Shown here in pieces: positions 57,989 through 64,000 of a DNA stretch of 64,000 nucleotides (positions are counted from its first letter, which is position 1; every line of letters starts with the position of its first letter). Below the pieces are notes generated by a model. It made no database searches, had not been told where the DNA came from, and saw only the letters and a list, made by a program, of their open reading frames with translations. The position numbers and the translations under genes were made by a program. The DNA is from JAABQT01 sp035459025 (GTDB lineage Bacteria; Pseudomonadota; Gammaproteobacteria; Burkholderiales; SG8-39). The DNA is taken from contig DATHYT010000063.1 of NCBI GenBank assembly GCA_035459025.1, positions 15,141-79,140 of the forward strand, in the 5' to 3' direction.

Positions 57989-59140
57989 CTAGCCCGCCGG
58001 CGGGGCGAACTGCTTGGCCAGCTTCAAGCCTTGCCCCTGGTAGTTCGACAAGGACCCGGCGCCGTAGAGCACATCGGGCCGGGCCGCCATGCGTTCATAG
58101 CGAAGCCAGCCGACGGTTTGCCCGTGCTCCAGCAAGAACGGAATCTCGTGGGAGCGGACCTCGAGCACGCCTCTGCTGCTGCCGGCTTTGCCGGTCCGCA
58201 CATCCCATCCAAACCCCGGATCGAAGAAGCCCGCGTAATGGACCCTGAACTCGCCGGCGCGCGTGTCGTAGGGCATCATCTCCGCCGCGTACTCCGGGGG
58301 CACGGCGATCGCCTCTCGCGTCATCAGGATGTAGAACTCGTCAGGATCAAGAATGAGCGACGATGTCTTGTGGAACCTGATCGGCTCCCAGAACTCGAGC
58401 GGATCGTAGTCGAGCCTGTCCAGATCGATGCGCCTCGTGTGCTTCCTTGCCCGGTACCCGAGCAACTCATTGTCCGCGGCGGACCCCCGCAGATCCACGG
58501 TGAAAGGCAGTACGCCCGTCTTGAACGACCTTGTCTTTCGCTCCGGGTCTCGCACATCGACGATCTTGCCTTCCTCCAGCAGCTGATTCCAGTCCGACGC
58601 GGTGATGGGTTTGGGCTCCTCGCCTCGGGTGCGCCGGAACCTGAGCTGATTGAGCCGCGTTCCCGTCTTGACCACCACGCTGAAGCTTCGCGGCGCGACT
58701 TCTATGTAGAGCTCCCCCTTGAATCCCTCGCCGACCTGGTCGAATGCCGCGGCCCCATCGGCGATGAGGCGCGTCAGGATGTCTAGCCGACCCGTCGAGC
58801 TCTTCGGATTGGCAAACGCCGCGACCTCGCTTCGTAATTGGATCGCTTCCTGGAGAGGGACGACGTAGATCCTGCCCTTTTCGAGCACCGCGCCGTTGCG
58901 CAAGTCGATGCGGAAGTCGCTGAAGCGCCCGTCAAGCTGCTTCATCTTGTCCAGAACCCTGACGCCCTGGCCCGGGAGAAAGCTGGCGTCTATGGGGTAA
59001 GCATAATCGCCGAGCCGCAGATCGATGCTTGCCGGTTGCAGCTGGTCAGGTTCAATGGGCCGCATGAGGGGCTTGATCTCGCCGCTGCCCAGCATTTCTC
59101 TTATCTTCTGGATGGGCAGGATCCCGGTGTAATCGCCCAT
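57989..59140 (-). CDS. 2'-Deoxycytidine 5'-triphosphate deaminase family protein, double domain
   Basis: 383 residues from the ATG. It contains two copies of the Dcd/dUTPase-type barrel. Copy 1: QLQPASIDLRLGDYAYPI, NPKSSTGRLDILTRLIADG and GEGFKGELYIEVAP (catalytic Glu region); copy 2: YFDPGFGWD-like GFFDPGFGWDVRT, RGVLEVRSHEIPFLLEHGQT and VGWLRYERM. Bacteria with this long form use it to deaminate dCTP to dUTP. A GTG 81 bases upstream (VKKVTPVSGAGSSGNASS) would add a Ser/Ala-rich leader; no ribosome site decides. It follows hyuB by about 100 bp with nothing else visible in between. Confidence 0.85.
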   Translation of the reverse strand: MGDYTGILPIQKIREMLGSGEIKPLMRPIEPDQLQPASIDLRLGDYAYPIDASFLPGQGVRVLDKMKQLDGRFSDFRIDLRNGAVLEKGRIYVVPLQEAIQLRSEVAAFANPKSSTGRLDILTRLIADGAAAFDQVGEGFKGELYIEVAPRSFSVVVKTGTRLNQLRFRRTRGEEPKPITASDWNQLLEEGKIVDVRDPERKTRSFKTGVLPFTVDLRGSAADNELLGYRARKHTRRIDLDRLDYDPLEFWEPIRFHKTSSLILDPDEFYILMTREAIAVPPEYAAEMMPYDTRAGEFRVHYAGFFDPGFGWDVRTGKAGSSRGVLEVRSHEIPFLLEHGQTVGWLRYERMAARPDVLYGAGSLSNYQGQGLKLAKQFAPPAG

Positions 59141-59241
59141 CCGGGTCGTGGCCACGGAGGCCGCAGCCGAACTCGCATTGCCGCTCGAGCCCGCCCCACT
59201 CACCGGAGTCACCTTTTTCACGCGGTCGCGATGGGCGTCGT

Positions 59242-61506
59242 CTAACCGCGAAGCTCGACGTCCTGCAGCAAAGGCTCGGATTGCACCGCGACCTCGTTCT
59301 CGATCAGCAGCCCGCACCCCGGGCAGCAGAACTGCCGGAACTGCGGCGTCGGGTCGATGAAGCGCGCCGGATCGCCGACGATCGGGTTGCTGGCCTGGAT
59401 CGGGCGGTCGAGCCGCACGCAGCGCATCTTGTAGTTGTCCCGCACCGGCCCGAGATCGGTGGCGCACTTTGCGCAGCACCAGTGCCCGCCCCGCACCGCC
59501 AGGTTTTCGGTCGCCTGCAGCGTCACCGCGGCGTTCAATTTCTTGCCCGAGGCCGTGCCGCCGATGCGCGCCAGCCGCCGCGCCTCGCGCTCGGCGAGCG
59601 TCGCGCCGGCGTCGCCCGCGACCACCCCGTAGATCGACTTCGCCGCCTCGACCGACACGTCGCCATTCTCGACATCGGCCTCGACTTTCTTCGCGTCGCG
59701 CTCCAGCGGGTCGCCGTATCCGCCGGCCGCCGACCACAGCACGGCGTAGGCATCGGCCGGGTTCTGCACGAAGTTCTCCTGGCGCAGCTGCAACGTCTCC
59801 GGTTTTCCGGAGAGCTCGTCGATGTCTCCCACCAGCGCCGAGCGCTTCATGCGCTCCAGCGCGTCCGAGTCGCGCACGAAACGGTAGCGGTTCACCGCCC
59901 CCGGGTAGCCGCCCATCATGCCGGTCGACGTCGGGATCGCATTTCCCGACGACAGGGTGTCCTGCACGATGACGTCGGTGCCGTGCGGAATGAAGCAGGA
60001 CTCCGCCGACAGGCCGCCGCGGAACTTGCCCGCCCCGCCGGAATCGACGATTTCCTTGCGGTACAGGAACAGCACCGGGAAGCTCTGCTCGGTGTGCTCG
60101 ACGTTGGGCAGCTTGCAGATGGGCGTTCGCGCCTGGCCGCCGGTGGAGATGCCGTCGGCGTGGGAGAACGCGCCGATCGCGCCGCCGATCGGGTCCACCA
60201 GGATGTAGCCGTAGCGCTCGCCCCACTGGTCGATGCCGCGGAAGATGGTCGCCGGCCACTGGCTGGTGCCGCCGATGCACATGATGTCGCGGCGCATCTC
60301 CTTGTCCGGGTACAGCATCTTCGAGAGCACGTTGTAGGCCGGGTACAGCGAGATCTCCATGCACTGCACCGGCGCGGTGGAGACCGAGGCCGGGAAGTCG
60401 GCGCAGTTGAGCGTCCCCGGCGTGGGGTTGAAGTCCACGTGGCGCAGCGCGCCGCCCACGGCGTAGTACTGGTCCCAGCACAGCAGTTCATTCAGCGCCA
60501 CCATGATCGCGCCGCGCCAGCCCGAATAGGTGGCGTTGATCGCGCCGGCCTGCGCATCGGTGCCCTCGTTCTCGAAGGTGAGCTTGTTGCCTTCCTTGCG
60601 CAGGCTCAGCATCACGCGGTGCACGCCGCGATCGCCCGGGCGGCAGCACTCGACGTAGGTGCGGTCGCGCCACACGCCGTCGGGCAGCCTGGCCAGCTTC
60701 TTCAGGAACGCGCGCTCGCCGTCATCGATGATCTTCTTCATCACGCCCTTCACCGTGTCGGCGCCGTAGCGGCGGATCAGCGCGAGGATGCGGTCGCGCC
60801 CGGTCATGTTGCCGGCGAACTGCGCGCGCAAATCCAGTGCCACCGCCGACGGTTTGCGCGAGGACCGCAGGTAGATTTCCTCGATGTCGCGGCGGATCTC
60901 GTTCCCCTCGACGATCTTCACCGGCGGGATGAGGATGCCCTCGTCGAAGGCGTCGCGCGCCGAGGGGCAGAAGCTTCCCGGCGTGATGCCGCCGATGTCG
61001 TACTGGTGCAGGCAGTTCGTCACCCAGCAGAACAGCTCGCCCTTCCAGAACACGGGGCACAGCAGCATCACGTCCATCTGGTGCGCCGCGCCCACCCAGG
61101 GGTCGTTGGCGAGGAACATGTCGCCGTCCCGGATGCCCGGGTTGTCGCTGCGGTTCTCGAGCGTCCATTTCACCTGCGTGTCGGTGACGCCGGACATGTA
61201 CTGCATGTACGGGCCGAAATAGACGAACTCGGCGTCCTCGGTGAGGATCGAGGGGTTGAGATCGAGCGCGTACATCGCCACCGGCGAGCCCGAGAGGCGC
61301 TGGATGGTGGCGCCGTGCTCCTCGTTCACGTTCCACAGCGCATGGCGCACGACCTCGAAGGTGACGGGGTCGATGTCGCGCCGGGACTTGCGGTGCAGCT
61401 TCAGCTTGGGCGACAGGGAGAGCTTTTTCGGCGGCACGTAGCCGGTGCGCACGCCGTCGAACGCGATGCCGGTCAGCTCGCTGAGCTTCCTGAGGGGAGC
61501 GTTCAT
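59242..61506 (-). CDS. hyuB: Hydantoinase B/acetone carboxylase alpha-type subunit with C-terminal gamma-like zinc domain
   Basis: 754 residues. Residues 45-600 match HyuB: DPVTFEVVRHALWNVNEEHG, GDMFLANDPWVGAAHQMDV, HQYDIGGITPGSFCPS and GKFRGGLSAES. The last 110 residues add CCAKCATDLGPVRDNYKMR and FCCPGCGLLIENEVAV, a four-cysteine zinc-ribbon like the gamma subunit of acetone/acetophenone carboxylases. This fusion and the long N-terminus (about 45 residues) favour an ATP-dependent carboxylase-type enzyme over a simple oxoprolinase. Works with the hyuA product encoded just upstream. The ATG is preceded by a repeat arm. Confidence 0.88.
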   Translation of the reverse strand: MNAPLRKLSELTGIAFDGVRTGYVPPKKLSLSPKLKLHRKSRRDIDPVTFEVVRHALWNVNEEHGATIQRLSGSPVAMYALDLNPSILTEDAEFVYFGPYMQYMSGVTDTQVKWTLENRSDNPGIRDGDMFLANDPWVGAAHQMDVMLLCPVFWKGELFCWVTNCLHQYDIGGITPGSFCPSARDAFDEGILIPPVKIVEGNEIRRDIEEIYLRSSRKPSAVALDLRAQFAGNMTGRDRILALIRRYGADTVKGVMKKIIDDGERAFLKKLARLPDGVWRDRTYVECCRPGDRGVHRVMLSLRKEGNKLTFENEGTDAQAGAINATYSGWRGAIMVALNELLCWDQYYAVGGALRHVDFNPTPGTLNCADFPASVSTAPVQCMEISLYPAYNVLSKMLYPDKEMRRDIMCIGGTSQWPATIFRGIDQWGERYGYILVDPIGGAIGAFSHADGISTGGQARTPICKLPNVEHTEQSFPVLFLYRKEIVDSGGAGKFRGGLSAESCFIPHGTDVIVQDTLSSGNAIPTSTGMMGGYPGAVNRYRFVRDSDALERMKRSALVGDIDELSGKPETLQLRQENFVQNPADAYAVLWSAAGGYGDPLERDAKKVEADVENGDVSVEAAKSIYGVVAGDAGATLAEREARRLARIGGTASGKKLNAAVTLQATENLAVRGGHWCCAKCATDLGPVRDNYKMRCVRLDRPIQASNPIVGDPARFIDPTPQFRQFCCPGCGLLIENEVAVQSEPLLQDVELRG

Positions 61507-61531
61507 TTAAATGAGGTCTGTCCCTATTTAA
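61506..61531. repeat. GGGACAGACC repeat, single arm, locus 4
   Basis: Minus-strand reading TTTAAATAGGGACAGACCTC then ATTTAA fills nearly the whole gap between hyuA and hyuB. The TAG stop of hyuA lies inside the arm, and the hyuB ATG overlaps its end. No inverted partner. Arm type is the TAAATAGGG variant, as at locus 2. Confidence 0.75.
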
Positions 61532-63614
61532 AGGTGATCTCGAAGTTGTCGAGCGCGTCGACGCGAAGGCGCGTGCCGGGATGCACCACCACGGTGGTGT
61601 CCGCAGTCTCCACGATCGCCGGCCCGCGGATGACGTTGCCGGCCGCCAGCTTCTCGCCGTCGTACACCGGCGTCTTGCGCAGGCCCTGCCACCAGATGCT
61701 GCGCGGCTTGAGCAGCGCGCCCTTCGGAATCGCCCGCGTCGCGCTGCGCGCCCGGGTGAGCTTCGGGCGCGGCGTGAGCGCACGCGCGCGCAGCCGGCAC
61801 ACCACGATCTCGAGCTGCGCGCCGGCGAGCGCCGAGCCGCGGCCGTAGAGCTTCTCGTAGCGCTCGACGAAGAGTTTCCTGAGCCGCGGCTCGTAGTCCG
61901 CGGGCATGCGCTTCCACGGAATCAGCACCTCGACCTCGTTGATCTGGCCACGGTGGCGCACGTCCAGCGAGAACTCGAAGCGCTGCCGCGCGGCGGCAAT
62001 GCCCTCGCCCGCCATCATGGCGCGCGCGCGCTTCTCGATCGCCTCCAGGTTGGCGTTCAGCTGCCCGGCGCGCACCGGCGTGGCGAGGATCTCGCTGTGC
62101 TCGAAGATGTGCAGCACGTCCGCGGCTGCCGCGCCGAAGGCGCACCAGGTGGACGCGGCCTTTCTCTGCGGCACGATCACCTTCTTCACCCCCAGCTCGG
62201 CGGCGAATACGCCCGCGTGCGCCGGACCCGCCCCGCCGAAGGCGAACAGCACGAAATCGCGCGGGTCGTAGCCCTTCTCCACCGTGACCTTGCGGATGAT
62301 GTCGGCCATGTTGAGCTCGACGATGCGGCAGATGCCCGCCGCGCATTGCACCGCGCCCATGCCGATCTTCGCGCCCAGCGCCTCGATCGCCGCGTGCGCC
62401 GCCTGGTGGTCGAGCTTCATGCGCCCGCCCGCGAAATTGTCCGGATCGAGGTAGCCGAGCACCAGCTGCGCGTCGGTGACCGTGGGCACCGTGCCGCCGC
62501 GCCCGTAGCACACCGGGCCGGGAAACGCGCCCGCGCTCTCCGGGCCCACGGTGAGCGTGCGCGTCTCGGGATGCGCCTGCGCGAGGCTGCCGCCGCCCGC
62601 GCCGATCGCCTGGATGTCGACCTTCGGCAGGAAATATTCGTACTGGTCGGTATTGCTGGTGAACGCGTACGCGGGCTTGCCGTCGTAGATGATGGAGACA
62701 TCGAACGAGGTGCCGCCCATGTCGGTGGTGATGATGTGCTTCTCGCCCATCGCCGCGCCGAGAAAGCTCGAGGCGGTGACGCCCGCGACCGGCCCCGAGT
62801 CGAGCGTGAGCAGCGGCGCTTCGCCCGCGCGCGCCACCGGCACCGTGCCGCCGCCGCACTGTGCGATCTGCAGTCCATGCGCGTAGCCCAGCCCGGTCAG
62901 CGTGCGGTCGAGCTTCGCCAGGTAGCCCGACATTACCGGGCCGAGGTAGGCATTGAGCGCCGTCGCGGTCACGCGCTCGTACTCGCCCCACTTGGGCGCG
63001 ATGTCCACCGAGCAGGTGACGAACACCTCCGGCGCGAGCTTGCGCACCAGCTCGCGCACGCGCAGCTCGTGCTTCGGGTTGCGGAACGACCACAGGAAGC
63101 AGACGGCGATCGCCTGCACGCCCGCGGCGACGAGCTCGCGGATCGCGTTCTCGGCTTCGGCTTCGTTCAGCGGCGCCACCACCTCGCCGAAACAGTCGAC
63201 GCGCTCGGAAACGCCGCGGATCAGGCGCTTGGGGACGATCGGCGCGGGCTTGGACGTTTCCGGGAAATGCACCACCTTGCGGATGTCGCGCCCGCCGTAG
63301 CCGCGCGAGCCGCGCATGATGTGGATCGCGTCCTCGTGGCCCCGGGTGGTGATCAGCCCGACCTTGGCGCCCTTCTTCTGGATGATGGTGTTGGTGCCGA
63401 CCGTGGTGCCGTGCGACAGGAACGCGATGTCGCGGCAGAAGTCGTCGAGCGTGAGATCGAGCGCCCGCGCGCCGGTCAGCAGCGCATCCATCATGCCCTG
63501 CGAGAAATCCTGCGGCGTCGAGGGGACCTTGGTGGTGAGGAGCCGGCCCGCCCGATCGACGATGGCGCAGTCGGTGAACGTGCCGCCGATGTCGATGCCG
63601 ACGAGGTAGCCCAT
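61524..63614 (-). CDS. hyuA: Hydantoinase A/acetone carboxylase beta-type subunit (ATPase)
   Basis: 696 residues of the HyuA family, an ASKHA-type ATP-using subunit. The phosphate-1 loop is VGIDIGGTFTDCAIVD (residues 5-20), the second loop HGTTVGTNTIIQKKGAKVG, and further marks are TDMGGTSFDVSII and FAFGGAGPAHAGVFAAELG. With HyuB it would hydrolyse or carboxylate an amide or ketone at ATP expense. Its stop falls within a repeat arm. The start is 26 bp from the divergent pcm gene, with TAATAT just upstream and no obvious ribosome site. Confidence 0.92.
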   Translation of the reverse strand: MGYLVGIDIGGTFTDCAIVDRAGRLLTTKVPSTPQDFSQGMMDALLTGARALDLTLDDFCRDIAFLSHGTTVGTNTIIQKKGAKVGLITTRGHEDAIHIMRGSRGYGGRDIRKVVHFPETSKPAPIVPKRLIRGVSERVDCFGEVVAPLNEAEAENAIRELVAAGVQAIAVCFLWSFRNPKHELRVRELVRKLAPEVFVTCSVDIAPKWGEYERVTATALNAYLGPVMSGYLAKLDRTLTGLGYAHGLQIAQCGGGTVPVARAGEAPLLTLDSGPVAGVTASSFLGAAMGEKHIITTDMGGTSFDVSIIYDGKPAYAFTSNTDQYEYFLPKVDIQAIGAGGGSLAQAHPETRTLTVGPESAGAFPGPVCYGRGGTVPTVTDAQLVLGYLDPDNFAGGRMKLDHQAAHAAIEALGAKIGMGAVQCAAGICRIVELNMADIIRKVTVEKGYDPRDFVLFAFGGAGPAHAGVFAAELGVKKVIVPQRKAASTWCAFGAAAADVLHIFEHSEILATPVRAGQLNANLEAIEKRARAMMAGEGIAAARQRFEFSLDVRHRGQINEVEVLIPWKRMPADYEPRLRKLFVERYEKLYGRGSALAGAQLEIVVCRLRARALTPRPKLTRARSATRAIPKGALLKPRSIWWQGLRKTPVYDGEKLAAGNVIRGPAIVETADTTVVVHPGTRLRVDALDNFEITFK

Positions 63615-63620
63615 CGGCGC

Positions 63621-63627
63621 TATATTA
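63621..63627. promoter_or_regulatory. Symmetric -10 core between hyuA and pcm
   Basis: TATATTA gives TATATT on the plus strand, 14 bases before the pcm ATG, and TAATAT on the minus strand, 7 bases before the hyuA ATG. The whole divergent gap is 26 bp. The arrangement is the same as at the 30.8-kb junction and suggests a bidirectional promoter with a leaderless hyuA message. Confidence 0.45.
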
Positions 63628-63640
63628 GCCGCGGATCGCG

Positions 63641-64000
63641 ATGAAGGACGACGAGTTCGCCGAGGCCCGCCAGCGCATGGTGGCCGAGATCGCCGCCGAG
63701 ACGATCTTCTCGAGCGGCGAGACCGGCAAGGCGGCGCTCGACCCGCGGGTGCTGGAGGCCCTGGGCCGCGTGCCGCGGCACGAGTTCGTGCCGGTGGAGC
63801 TGCAGCCTTATGCCTACGTCAACAGCCCGCTGCCGATTGGCTGCGACAAGACCATCTCGCAGCCTTTCATCTGCGCGCTGATGAGCGACCTGCTCGAGCC
63901 GCGGCCCGGGGACCGGGTGCTCGAGGTCGGCACCGGCCTCGGCTACCAGGCCGCGGTGCTCTCCGGGCTGGTGCACGCCGTGTACAGCGTGGAGTTCGTC
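63641..64000 (+). CDS. pcm: Protein-L-isoaspartate O-methyltransferase, N-terminal part
   Basis: The first 120 codons of a gene that leaves the window on the right. The protein starts MKDDEFAEARQRMVAEIAAE and shows RVPRHEFVPVELQPYAYVNS, LPIGCDKTISQPFICALM (substrate loop of PCMT) and the SAM motif VLEVGTGLGYQAAVL. The enzyme methylates isoaspartyl residues in damaged proteins as the first repair step. The first codons lack a strong ribosome site. Catabolic neighbours are unrelated. Confidence 0.9.
   Translation, partial: MKDDEFAEARQRMVAEIAAETIFSSGETGKAALDPRVLEALGRVPRHEFVPVELQPYAYVNSPLPIGCDKTISQPFICALMSDLLEPRPGDRVLEVGTGLGYQAAVLSGLVHAVYSVEFV

Noticed and set aside
59281..61848. An 855-codon plus-strand frame opposite hyuBA
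   Set aside because: It is antisense to two well-conserved genes, shows no domain motifs and is dominated by Arg, Ala and His; treated as a shadow frame.

Overview
The window looks like a chromosomal segment of a high-GC, metabolically versatile betaproteobacterium (Burkholderiales-like). This is inferred from the roughly 70% GC coding sequence, the betaproteobacterial-type Hsp33, the many branched-chain-amino-acid-type ABC importers and CoA-dependent degradation genes, and a dispersed GGGACAGACC repeat. Genes are densely packed and often joined by ATGA/GTGA/TGATG overlaps. No rRNA, tRNA, CRISPR array, prophage or transposase gene was found.

Layout. 1-510: 5' part of an AMP-binding CoA ligase that runs off the left edge. 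571-5105: livKHMGF importer 1, then hslO (Hsp33). 5934-13798 (minus): one long operon, livKHMGF importer 2, acetamidase/formamidase, a three-gene cobalt nitrile hydratase/thiocyanate hydrolase-type enzyme, and an Old Yellow Enzyme. This reads as uptake and hydrolysis of a nitrile, amide or related small N compound. 13838-20905 (plus): orphan molybdenum hydroxylase subunit, SDR, beta-keto acid cleavage enzyme, LigI-like amidohydrolase, retropepsin-like protease, aldo/keto reductase, SDR. 20915-25216 (minus): hemerythrin-like protein, SDR, TcuA-like flavoprotein, DUF3237 protein, methyltransferase.

25251-27079 is an accessory patch of visibly lower GC. A truncated phytanoyl-CoA dioxygenase start is followed by integron-type gene cassettes (GFA protein, GYD-domain protein, GDT1-family transporter) separated by one clear and one degenerate attC site, with no integrase. 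27099-31701 contains two divergent copies of the same ThDP-enzyme/VOC gene-pair junction. Each copy has kept a different intact gene, and a GT-C/TPR membrane protein gene sits between them.

31698-43474 holds an amidase, an amidohydrolase probably starting at CTG, an ankyrin protein, a thioesterase, small proteins, a CoA ligase, maleylacetate reductase with an MFS carrier, MgtE and an SLC13-type permease. 43482-51442 (minus) is a probable aromatic/acyl-CoA operon: pcaHG, marR, a nitronate monooxygenase remnant, two enoyl-CoA hydratases, an EamA exporter, a CoA transferase, a CoA ligase and an acyl-CoA dehydrogenase. It diverges from an HMG-CoA-lyase-like gene, LLM oxidoreductase, polysaccharide deacetylase, flavin monooxygenase and methyltransferase (51482-56429). 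56419-63614 (minus) holds two VOC proteins, a DUF2721 protein, a double-domain dCTP deaminase and hydantoinase/carboxylase genes hyuBA. The right edge cuts a pcm gene.

Cross-cutting signals: (i) repeat arms that supply the stop codons of the genes they touch; (ii) short divergent intergenic regions whose two -10 elements overlap, with starts only 6-14 nt away, suggesting bidirectional promoters and leaderless mRNAs; (iii) several gene remnants (PhyH, ThDP enzyme, VOC, nitronate monooxygenase) marking past rearrangements.
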